Positions 24,745-31,758 of a DNA stretch of 64,000 nucleotides are shown in pieces (the first letter of the stretch is position 1; the number at the start of each line of letters is the position of its first letter). Position numbers and translations under genes: made by a program. The notes under the pieces were generated by a model that was not told where the DNA came from, made no database searches, and saw nothing but the letters and a program-made list of their open reading frames with translations. Source of the DNA: Clostridiales bacterium (GTDB lineage: Bacteria > Bacillota > Clostridia > Oscillospirales > Oscillospiraceae); contig DXYV01000002.1 in assembly GCA_019415645.1 (NCBI GenBank), forward strand, positions 9,864-73,863, written 5' to 3'.

Positions 24745-25618
24745 TATGAAGGCCCTCTACGAGGCGTTTACCGTGGAGGAGGCGGTGGCCCTGCGGGTGG
24801 CCCACCCGGAGGCCCAGATCATCGCCGGCGGCTCCGACGTGCTGGTGCAGATGCGGGAGGGCAAGCGGGCCGGCGCGGAGCTGATCTCCATTCAGGGCAT
24901 CGACGCCATCCGGGGCGTGACCCTGGACGGGGACGGGACCCTGCGCATCGGGTCGCTGACCTCCTTCTCCCACATTACCCGCAGCCCCCTGATTCAGCAG
25001 TACTGCGCCGTGCTGGGGGAGGCGGTGGACCAGGTGGGCGGCCCCCAGATCCGCAACATCGGCACCATTGGCGGCAACACCTGCAACGGCGTGACCTCCG
25101 CCGATTCCGCCTCCACCCTGTTTGCTTGGGAGGCCATTGTGGAGCTCACCGGGCCGGAGGGCGTGCGGCGCGTTCCCATTGACCAGTTTTACATCAAGGC
25201 CGGCGTGGTGGACCTGCGGCCGGGGGAGATTCAGACGGCGATCCTGATTCCCAGGGCCAGCTATGCGGATACCTACGGCTTTTACACCAAATACGCCATG
25301 CGCAACGCCATGGACATCGCCACCCTGGGTTGCTCGGTGAATGTGCGCATGGCCGCCGACGGCAGGACCCTGGAGCGGGTGCGCATCGCCTACGGTGTGG
25401 CCGGACCCGTGCCCATGCGCTGTCCCACCGCCGAGGCGGCGGCCTGCGGGCAGCCCTATTCGCCCGAGCTGGCGGAGCGCTTTGCCCGGGCGGTGTTGGA
25501 GGACATCAATCCCCGGGATTCCTGGCGGGCGGCCAAGGACTTCCGGCAGCACATCGCCGTGGAGACCGCCAGGCGCGGCCTGACGGAGTCCGTCCGGCGG
25601 GCGGGAGGTGACGTGTGA
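24737..25618 (+). CDS. Molybdenum hydroxylase, FAD-binding subunit
   Basis: This 293-residue medium subunit has the FAD motifs IIAGGSDVLVQMREGKRAG near residue 28 and IRNIGTIGGNTCNGVTSAD near 111, both typical of CO dehydrogenase/xanthine dehydrogenase medium subunits. The C-terminal CO-DH-type domain is present. It passes electrons from the Fe-S subunit to NAD or another acceptor. The start overlaps the large subunit gene, and the stop TGA shares a base with the ATG of the small subunit, so the three are translated as a unit. Confidence 0.93.
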   Translation: MYDMKALYEAFTVEEAVALRVAHPEAQIIAGGSDVLVQMREGKRAGAELISIQGIDAIRGVTLDGDGTLRIGSLTSFSHITRSPLIQQYCAVLGEAVDQVGGPQIRNIGTIGGNTCNGVTSADSASTLFAWEAIVELTGPEGVRRVPIDQFYIKAGVVDLRPGEIQTAILIPRASYADTYGFYTKYAMRNAMDIATLGCSVNVRMAADGRTLERVRIAYGVAGPVPMRCPTAEAAACGQPYSPELAERFARAVLEDINPRDSWRAAKDFRQHIAVETARRGLTESVRRAGGDV

Positions 25619-26109
25619 TGGAGAAGCAGTACAAGCGGATCAAATTCAACCTCAACGGCCGGGACGTGGAGCAGGTGGTGGACGTGCGGGCCTCCCTGAC
25701 CGACCTGCTGCGGGGCGATTTCTCCCTGACCTCGGTGAAAAAGGGGTGCGAAGTGGGCGAGTGCGGCGCGTGCACCGTCCTCATCAATGGGGAGACCTTC
25801 AACTCCTGCATCTATCTGGCGGTCTGGGCCGACGGCAAGACCATCCGCACGGTGGAGGACCTGACCGGGGCGGACGGGAACCTGGCCCCCATCCAGCAGG
25901 CGTTTGTGGACGAGGGCGCGGTGCAGTGCGGATTCTGTACGCCCGGCTTCCTGCTCACCGGGCAGGAGATTTTGGACAGCGGCCGGGATTACACCGACGA
26001 GGAGCTGCGCAAGCAGCTCTCCGGCCATCTGTGCCGCTGCACGGGCTATGAAAATATCCTGCGGGCGGTGAAAAAGGCCCTGCGGGAGCAGAACCATACA
26101 ACCGAATAG
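25618..26109 (+). CDS. Molybdenum hydroxylase, [2Fe-2S] subunit
   Basis: The 163-residue small subunit has the N-terminal plant-type cluster ligands CEVGECGACTVLINGE near residue 44 and the helical second cluster CGFCTPGF with CRCTGY. It resembles the N-terminal domain of the fused enzyme at 19042, so the island carries two versions of the same module. GGGAGGTGACGT precedes the start. A strong hairpin after the stop separates it from the maturation genes. Confidence 0.95.
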   Translation: MEKQYKRIKFNLNGRDVEQVVDVRASLTDLLRGDFSLTSVKKGCEVGECGACTVLINGETFNSCIYLAVWADGKTIRTVEDLTGADGNLAPIQQAFVDEGAVQCGFCTPGFLLTGQEILDSGRDYTDEELRKQLSGHLCRCTGYENILRAVKKALREQNHTTE

Positions 26110-26115
26110 AGACAA

Positions 26116-26154
26116 GACCGGCCGGGTGTCCTGTTTTAGGACCCCCGGCCGGTC
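26116..26154 (+). terminator. Terminator or attenuating hairpin after the hydroxylase operon
   Basis: GACCGGCCGGGTGTCC at 26116-26131 pairs with GGACCCCCGGCCGGTC at 26139-26154, with one imperfect pair region. No T-run follows, so partial read-through into yqeC is possible. Confidence 0.65.
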
Positions 26155-26179
26155 CCAATCGGAAAGGAACGGTACGGCG

Positions 26180-26848
26180 ATGAAAGTTTGCGCGGCTCTG
26201 GGCGTGCGCCCCGGTGTGACCTCGGTCATCGGCGGGGGCGGCAAATCCACGCTGCTGGAGGTGCTGGCGCTGGAACTGGCGCCCGCCTCGGTGATTTTAT
26301 GCACTACCACCCATATGTTCCCGCCCCGCACGGTAGCTACGGCGGACACGACGGATGAGGGGGCGGTGCGTGCCAGGCTGGCGGAGCGGGGCGCGCTCTG
26401 CCTGGGAACGTGGGGCGCAGACGGCCGGCTGCGGACGCCGGCCCTCCCCATGGAGCGGCTGGCCGCTCTGGCCGACTATGTGATCGTGGAGGCGGACGGC
26501 TCCCGCCAGCTGCCCCTCAAGGCCCACGCGCCCCACGAGCCCGCCGTGCCGCCGGAGAGCGGACGGACGGTGTGGGTGGTGGGCCTGTCCGGCCTGGGCA
26601 GGCCCATCCGGGAGGCGGCGCACCGGCCCGAGCGGTTCGCCGCCCTGGCGGAGGCGACGGTGGACGATCTGGCCACGCCGGAACGGGTGGCTCGGGTCAT
26701 CGACCGGGAGGCCAACAGCGACATCGTACTGCTCAACCAGGCCGACATCCCGGATGGAATGGTGCTGGCCTGGGCCGTGGCCCGGTCGCTGGTGCGGCCG
26801 GCGGTGGCCGGCAGCCTGCAAAGGAGGGAATGCCTGTGCTTGTGGTGA
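26180..26848 (+). CDS. yqeC: YqeC-type selenium-dependent hydroxylase accessory ATPase
   Basis: The 222-residue protein has a P-loop-like VIGGGGKSTLLEVLALEL near residue 15, then TTTHMFPP and the acidic VIVEADGSRQLPLKAH near 105. This order defines the YqeC family (TIGR03172) found with selenium-dependent molybdenum hydroxylases. Its exact chemistry is not settled; a role in maturing the Mo-Se site is inferred from constant co-occurrence. AAAGGAACGGTACGGCG precedes the ATG. It overlaps yqeB by 19 bases. Confidence 0.9.
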   Translation: MKVCAALGVRPGVTSVIGGGGKSTLLEVLALELAPASVILCTTTHMFPPRTVATADTTDEGAVRARLAERGALCLGTWGADGRLRTPALPMERLAALADYVIVEADGSRQLPLKAHAPHEPAVPPESGRTVWVVGLSGLGRPIREAAHRPERFAALAEATVDDLATPERVARVIDREANSDIVLLNQADIPDGMVLAWAVARSLVRPAVAGSLQRRECLCLW

Positions 26849-27657
26849 TTCGGGGCGCGGGCGATTTGGCCTCCGGAATCGCCCTGCGCCTGTACCGCAG
26901 CGGGATTCGGGTGGTCATGACCGACCTGGAGCATCCCACCGCCATCCGGCGCACGGTCTGCTTCTCCCAGGCCATTCCCCTGGGCGAGACCCAGGTGGAG
27001 GGGGTGACGGCGGTGCGGTCAGCGGACGCGGCCCAGGCGCGGGAACGGCTGGAGACCGGCGTGATTCCGGTGCTGGCCGACCCGGCGGGCGCGTGCATCC
27101 CCCTTCTGCGGCCCGACGGGGTGGTGGATGCCATCCTGGCCAAGCGCAATCTGGGCACCCGAATCACAGATGCCCCGGCGGTGGTCGGGGTGGGGCCCGG
27201 CTTCACGGCGGGCGTGGACTGCCATGCCGTGGTGGAGACCATGCGGGGGCACACGCTGGGCCGGGTGTACTACACGGGCTCGGCCCTGCCCAATACCAAT
27301 GTACCCGGCCTCATCGGCGGTTATGCCGGCGAGCGGGTGCTCCGGGCCCCGGCGGATGGTATGTTCCGCCAGGCGCTGGACATCGGGGCGGAGGTCCGGC
27401 CGGGGGACCCGGCGGGCTATGTGGACGGGCTGCCCATGGTATGTACCATCGGCGGTGTGCTGCGGGGCATCCTGCCCGACGGCACACCGGTCCATCAGGG
27501 CATGAAGGCGGGGGATGTGGACCCGCGGTGCGTCAGGGAGCACTGCTATACCGCCTCGGACAAGGCCCTGGCCGTGGGGGGCGGCGTGCTGGAGGCACTG
27601 CTCCATCTGAGCGGCGCGCTGCGAAATTCGGAGCAATCAGGAGGAAAAGTGGAATGA
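26830..27657 (+). CDS. yqeB: YqeB (EF2563-type) selenium-dependent hydroxylase maturation protein
   Basis: The 275-residue protein starts MPVLVVIRGAGDLASGIALR, a Rossmann-like dinucleotide motif, and continues with VDAILAKRNLGT, VGVGPGFTAGVDCHAVVETM and the conserved DVDPR near residue 245. This is the EF2563/YqeB family (TIGR03309), whose members are linked to inserting labile selenium into molybdenum hydroxylases. AAGGAGGGA lies inside the end of yqeC. The stop overlaps the start of the TIGR04076 gene. Confidence 0.9.
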   Translation: MPVLVVIRGAGDLASGIALRLYRSGIRVVMTDLEHPTAIRRTVCFSQAIPLGETQVEGVTAVRSADAAQARERLETGVIPVLADPAGACIPLLRPDGVVDAILAKRNLGTRITDAPAVVGVGPGFTAGVDCHAVVETMRGHTLGRVYYTGSALPNTNVPGLIGGYAGERVLRAPADGMFRQALDIGAEVRPGDPAGYVDGLPMVCTIGGVLRGILPDGTPVHQGMKAGDVDPRCVREHCYTASDKALAVGGGVLEALLHLSGALRNSEQSGGKVE

Positions 27658-28001
27658 AGCAAGTGAAGATCACCGTGCTCAAGACCACCCTGGACCAAGA
27701 ACTGGCGGGGGAGTACGGCGTGGAGGGGCTGGGTCCCTGCCCCATGCTGAAGGCGGGCCAGGTATTTTACGCCGACTACGCCAAGCCGGAGGGCCTGTGC
27801 GACGAGGCCTGGAAGGCCATTTATCAATATGTGTTCGCCCTGGCCCACGGAGCGGGCGAGGGGCTGTTCTACTACGGGGACTGGATCAAGACCCCGGGCG
27901 TGGCCATCTGCTCCTGCAACGACGGCCTGCGGCCGGTCATTTTCAAGCTGGAGGCCACGGACCGGGAGGCGGAGCTCAATTACGAGCCGGTGCAGCACTG
28001 A
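27654..28001 (+). CDS. TIGR04076 family protein
   Basis: The 115-residue protein starts MKQVKITVLKTTLDQELAGE and has the family core CPMLKAGQVFYADYAKPEGL, a Trp/Tyr-rich helix and the closing GVAICSCNDGLRPVIFKLEA with a conserved Cys pair. TIGR04076 proteins are small, of unknown function and frequent in anaerobes. Its position inside the yqeB-selD operon, with a 4-base overlap, suggests a part in selenium or molybdenum handling, and the Cys residues could bind metal or selenium. That role is inference. Confidence 0.75.
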   Translation: MKQVKITVLKTTLDQELAGEYGVEGLGPCPMLKAGQVFYADYAKPEGLCDEAWKAIYQYVFALAHGAGEGLFYYGDWIKTPGVAICSCNDGLRPVIFKLEATDREAELNYEPVQH

Positions 28002-28049
28002 GTCCTCTCCTGCGGGAAGGGACGGTCCGGCAAACAGAGGGAGGATTCC

Positions 28050-29087
28050 ATGGAAAACGAGATCAAACTGACCAAGCTGGCCAAGTGTGCCGGCTGCGGC
28101 GCCAAGGTGGGGGCCGGGGTGCTGGCCCAGCTGCTGGAGGGGCTCCAGGTCCGCCGGGACCCCGACCTGCTGGTGGGCTTTGACCGCAGCGACGACGCGG
28201 CGGTGTACCGGGTGTCCGACGATACGGCCCTGGTGCAGACCGTGGACTTCTTCCCGCCCATTCACGACGACCCCTATACCTTCGGGCAGATCGCGGCTAC
28301 CAACGCCCTGTCCGACGTGTACGCCATGGGGGGTGAGCCCAAGCTGGCCCTGAACCTTCTGTGCGTGCCCGAGTCCATGCCCCGGCAGGCGGTCCACGAC
28401 CTGCTGCGGGGCGGCTATGACAAGGTATACGAGGCGGGCGCGCTCATCGCCGGCGGCCACAGCATCCTGGACGATGAGCCCAAATACGGCCTGTGCGTCA
28501 CCGGCTTTGTTCACCCGGACCGGGTGCTGACCAACTCCGGGGCAAAGCCGGGCGACGTGCTGCTGCTGACCAAGCCCCTGGGAATCGGGGTGCTGACCAC
28601 GGCGGCCAAGGCGGGGCTGACCTCCCCGGCGGGACAGGAGCTGGCAGTGCGGCTGATGACCACCCTGAACAAGGCGGCCCGGGACGCCATGGTGAAGTAC
28701 CGGGTCCACGCCTGCACCGATGTGACCGGCTTCGGCCTGCTGGGTCACGCCTGTGAAATGGCCCAGGGCTCCGGCGTGTCCATCACCCTGCGGGTGGCGG
28801 ACGTGGACCTAATCGGCGAGGCGATGGAGCTGGCCAGCCAAGGCATCCTGCCCGAGGGCATGTACCGCAACCGGAGCTTTGCCGAGCCGGAGGTGGACCC
28901 GGGCGAGACCCCTCTGTGTCAACAGGATGTGCTGTACGACCCGCAGACGGCGGGAGGACTGCTCATCGCCGTGGATCCGGCCGACGCCGACGCCCTGTAC
29001 GCGGAATTACAGGCCTGTGTACCCAGCGCCCAGCGAATCGGGGCAGTAGAAGCCTATACGGAGGGGAAACGTATCCGGCTGCGATAA
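28050..29087 (+). CDS. selD: Selenide, water dikinase
   Basis: The 345-residue enzyme makes selenophosphate from selenide and ATP. The N-terminal loop reads KCAGCGAKVGAG, with the catalytic Cys16 and Lys19; the second Cys of the E. coli loop is Ala here. Metal and ATP motifs include VGFDRSDDAAVYR, TVDFFPPIHDDPYTFGQIAA and VYAMGGEPKLALN. The protein uses Cys, not selenocysteine, at the active position. No selA, selB or selC is seen in the window, and its neighbours point to selenium use in the labile hydroxylase cofactor. A CAGAGGGAGG ribosome site precedes the ATG. Confidence 0.95.
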   Translation: MENEIKLTKLAKCAGCGAKVGAGVLAQLLEGLQVRRDPDLLVGFDRSDDAAVYRVSDDTALVQTVDFFPPIHDDPYTFGQIAATNALSDVYAMGGEPKLALNLLCVPESMPRQAVHDLLRGGYDKVYEAGALIAGGHSILDDEPKYGLCVTGFVHPDRVLTNSGAKPGDVLLLTKPLGIGVLTTAAKAGLTSPAGQELAVRLMTTLNKAARDAMVKYRVHACTDVTGFGLLGHACEMAQGSGVSITLRVADVDLIGEAMELASQGILPEGMYRNRSFAEPEVDPGETPLCQQDVLYDPQTAGGLLIAVDPADADALYAELQACVPSAQRIGAVEAYTEGKRIRLR

Positions 29088-29112
29088 CAAATAGTTTTGA
29101 AAAAGTGCCTAA

Positions 29113-29142
29113 AACGGGCCGCTTCGGAAGAAGCGGCCCGTT
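29113..29142. terminator. Bidirectional terminator between selD and the desulfurase
   Basis: AACGGGCCGCTTC at 29113-29125 pairs with GAAGCGGCCCGTT at 29130-29142, with AAAA before and TTGGTATTT after. Confidence 0.85.
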
Positions 29143-29158
29143 GGTATTTGCGGGAAGC

Positions 29159-30310
29159 TCAGCGGCCGGCCAGCTGCCGGACCGCCGCCAGGGCGGCGTC
29201 CACATCGGCCTGCGTGTTGTGGAAGCCAAGAGAAAAGCGCACGCAGCCCTGTGGAAAACTGCCCAGGGTCTTGTGGGCCGAGGGGGCGCAGTGGAGCCCG
29301 CAGCGGGTGAGAATCCCAAACTCCTGCTCCAGCCGGAAGGCGGCCTCGGCGTTGTCCAGGGAAGAGAAGTCCAGTGCGACGACCCCCACCCGCCGGTCCA
29401 GGTCCCGGGTGCCCAGCAGGCGGACGCCGTCTACTCCTTCCAGACCCTCCAGAAAGCGGCGGGTCAGGTCCAATTCATGGGCGCGCAGCGCCGCCACGCC
29501 GGTCTCCTCGATAAAGCGCAGGGCGGCCTCCCAGCCGTACACGCCGGGCAGGTTGAGGGTGCCCGACTCAAAGCGGTCGGGCATCCAGGGGGGAAGCTCC
29601 TCCTGGTCCGAGGCGGAGCCGGTCCCCCCGGCGATCAGGGGTTCCAGCTGCGCGGCAAAGGCGGGAGAGAGCAGCACTGCACCGATTCCGGAGGGGCCCA
29701 GCAGCCCCTTGTGCCCTGGGACAACCAGGGCGGAAAGGGAAAACGCTTTGTAGTCGATGGGGTAATGCCCGGCGGTCTGGGCCCCGTCCAGCACCAGGGG
29801 AATCCCCCGCTGGGTGCACAGCCGGCCCACCGCGGCTGCGTCCTGCACCGTGCCGCAGACGTTGGAGGCATGGGCCAGCACCACCAGCCTGGTGTTGGGG
29901 CGCAGCTGCGGGAGCAGGCTGGTCGGCTCCAGGCGGCCCTCCCGGTCACAGGGAATGCGGTCGAAGGTCACGCCGGCCTGGGCCAGCTGGTTCAGGGGGC
30001 GCATGACGGCATTGTGCTCCATGGAGCTGACCAGACAGTGGTCGCCGGGGCGCAGGAAGCCCTTGAGCACCAGATTGAGCCCGGCGGTGGCTCCGGCGGT
30101 GAGCACCACATGGGAGGGGTTGTCAAAGTGCAGCAGGCGGCACAGCCGCTCCCGCAGGGACAGGGTGACCAGCCCGGCCTGCTGGGCCGCCCCGTAGGAG
30201 GCCCGACCCACGTTAGCGCCCACCTGGTCCAGGTATTCCTTCATGCGGTCACTGACCCCTGGGGGCTTGGGGAAGGAGGTGGCGGCGTTATCCAGATAAA
30301 TGGCGTCCAT
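29159..30310 (-). CDS. Cysteine desulfurase / selenocysteine lyase-like aminotransferase class V (EF2568 type)
   Basis: The 383-residue PLP enzyme starts MDAIYLDNAATSFPKPPGVS. It has the PLP Lys in VVPGHKGLLGPSGIG, SMEHNAVMRP for the cofactor His, and the C-terminal Cys loop FGILTRCGLHCAPSAHKTLG. This layout fits the TIGR01977 (EF2568) family found with selenium-dependent molybdenum hydroxylases. It probably releases sulfur or selenium from cysteine or selenocysteine for SelD and for sulfuration of the molybdenum cofactor. It shares a likely transcript with the PucR-type gene 23 bases upstream, on the strand opposite selD. Confidence 0.9.
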   Translation of the reverse strand: MDAIYLDNAATSFPKPPGVSDRMKEYLDQVGANVGRASYGAAQQAGLVTLSLRERLCRLLHFDNPSHVVLTAGATAGLNLVLKGFLRPGDHCLVSSMEHNAVMRPLNQLAQAGVTFDRIPCDREGRLEPTSLLPQLRPNTRLVVLAHASNVCGTVQDAAAVGRLCTQRGIPLVLDGAQTAGHYPIDYKAFSLSALVVPGHKGLLGPSGIGAVLLSPAFAAQLEPLIAGGTGSASDQEELPPWMPDRFESGTLNLPGVYGWEAALRFIEETGVAALRAHELDLTRRFLEGLEGVDGVRLLGTRDLDRRVGVVALDFSSLDNAEAAFRLEQEFGILTRCGLHCAPSAHKTLGSFPQGCVRFSLGFHNTQADVDAALAAVRQLAGR

Positions 30311-30333
30311 AGCAAGGCTCCTTTCCGGAAGAC

Positions 30334-31533
30334 TCACAAATCGCGCAGCTGCTTGTAGCGCAGGCAGCACAGACCGAAATAGAGCTGAAACATCAGATTG
30401 CCGTCACCCCAGTCGATGGGGACCAGCTCCTCCATGCGGCGCAGGCGGTAATCCAAGGTGTTGCGGTGAATGTGGAGAGCGGCGCAGGCGGCCGCCGGGT
30501 GCTGGGCCGATTCCAGATAGGCCAGCAACGTGTCCAGGTAGGCGGTTTTGCCCCTCTTATCGGCCTCCGCCAGCTTGAGCAGGATGGGCTGGTCGATCAC
30601 CAGCCGCCCCTCGGTGCGGTAAAGGTTGTCCGCCAGCAGATAGGCGGAAAGACTGTCAGCGGTCAGCAGCGGCGCGCTCTGCCGGGCGCAGAACCGCAGG
30701 GAAAGGGCCTGGGAAGTCCGACGGAACTGGTAGGCGGCGTCGGCCAGCCGGTAGAACCAGGGGGAGCGGACCCCCTCCAGCCCGTATTCCTCCAGCAGCG
30801 CGGCCGCCTTCGTCCAGAGCTTTCCGTCTGCCGGGCCACGGGGCAGCAGCACCAGCGTCTCCGCGTCGATGGCATAGGGGCCGTTCAGGGTCTCCCGCAG
30901 GCGGGCGCAGATGGTGGAAATGGAGGCATGGACCGGGCGGTAGCCCCGCAGGTCCACCAGCAGCAGGGCAAATTCCCCTTCGGGCTCCAGCCCCACCAGC
31001 TTGGCCCGGAAGCGGAGCAGGGGCTCGTCCATCTCCTCCCCGCGGATCAGCTGGAGCAGGAACTGCTCGATGGAGATGGTGCGGAAGGGCGCGTCCTGGT
31101 CGGCCCGCAGCAGCCCCCGGATGGCCAGACAGAGGGTGGCGATCAGGGCGTCGGTCTCCGGCGGCTGAGGAGCCTCCAGACCAGAGAGCACCAGATGGGC
31201 GGATATGCCCCGGCCCAGGTCCAGATCCACCAGCGTATCCCAGCCGCCCCGCTTGCGGTTGGGAATGGGGGTGGCGGAAAATCCGTAGGGCAGGGCCCGG
31301 GGGCCCGGACCCCCCTGAGGCGTGGTCAGGAAATCAGGGGCCCAGCCGGCAGAGATATAGCCCTCCCAGGACAGCCCCTCTCCGCCCGGACCACCCGCCC
31401 AGGCCAGAACGTTGAGCAGCGTGTCGCCCAGCAGCAGTGGGCAGCGGAGCAGGCGGGAGGCGGTATCGATCAGCTCATTGAGACCGCCGTTTATGGCGGC
31501 CAGCAATAGCTGTTCCCGCGGCGTGGTATCCAA
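30334..31533 (-). CDS. PucR-family transcriptional regulator
   Basis: The 399-residue regulator has a poorly conserved N-terminal sensory part and the C-terminal PucR helix-turn-helix: CAALHIHRNTLDYRLRRMEE near residue 355, preceded by KTAYLDTLLAYLESAQHPAA. PucR proteins control purine catabolism and related pathways, which suits the xanthine dehydrogenase-like genes on one side. It is also divergent from the old-yellow-enzyme operon, so it may control either or both. It has a consensus promoter and several palindromes in the shared intergenic region. Confidence 0.87.
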   Translation of the reverse strand: MDTTPREQLLLAAINGGLNELIDTASRLLRCPLLLGDTLLNVLAWAGGPGGEGLSWEGYISAGWAPDFLTTPQGGPGPRALPYGFSATPIPNRKRGGWDTLVDLDLGRGISAHLVLSGLEAPQPPETDALIATLCLAIRGLLRADQDAPFRTISIEQFLLQLIRGEEMDEPLLRFRAKLVGLEPEGEFALLLVDLRGYRPVHASISTICARLRETLNGPYAIDAETLVLLPRGPADGKLWTKAAALLEEYGLEGVRSPWFYRLADAAYQFRRTSQALSLRFCARQSAPLLTADSLSAYLLADNLYRTEGRLVIDQPILLKLAEADKRGKTAYLDTLLAYLESAQHPAAACAALHIHRNTLDYRLRRMEELVPIDWGDGNLMFQLYFGLCCLRYKQLRDL

Positions 31534-31570
31534 AGCTGTCCTCCTCCTTCGTTGATTTTTTCACAAAATT

Positions 31571-31599
31571 ATTATAAAAGAATTGACAGGCGATGTCAA
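31571..31599 (-). promoter_or_regulatory. Sigma-A promoter of the PucR-type regulator
   Basis: On the minus strand TTGACA (complement of 31594-31599) and TATAAT (complement of 31571-31576) are perfect and 17 bases apart. TTGACA and its complement TGTCAA at 31583-31599 also form a palindrome around the -35 element. Confidence 0.88.
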
Positions 31600-31625
31600 A
31601 CATCCGCCGCCCAGAGAGGGAAAAT

Positions 31626-31648
31626 AGATTGTGAAATTTTCACAATCT
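31626..31648. promoter_or_regulatory. 23-bp perfect palindrome, candidate operator
   Basis: The half-site AGATTGTGAAA at 31626-31636 is repeated inverted at 31638-31648 around a single central T. It lies between the PucR-type gene and the old-yellow-enzyme operon, upstream of both promoters. Confidence 0.8.
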
Positions 31649-31662
31649 ACAAAAAAAGTTTG

Positions 31663-31704
31663 TTGCATTGTACCGATGCAATCGGCCGCGGTTTGTGGTA
31701 CACT
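31663..31704 (+). promoter_or_regulatory. Inverted repeat and -10 element of the old-yellow-enzyme operon
   Basis: TTGCAT at 31663-31668 and ATGCAA at 31676-31681 form an inverted repeat. TACACT at 31699-31704 is 17 bases after ATGCAA and is the best -10 element. The weak -35 suggests that the promoter needs an activator. Confidence 0.55.
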
Positions 31705-31758
31705 GTCTTTTATAGAACCGGATTCGATGAAAACCGGAATATGGAAAGGAAGCTGGCT

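Noticed and set aside
28050..29087. SelD as a selenocysteine protein
   Set aside because: The active position is a plain Cys codon, and no in-frame TGA is present.
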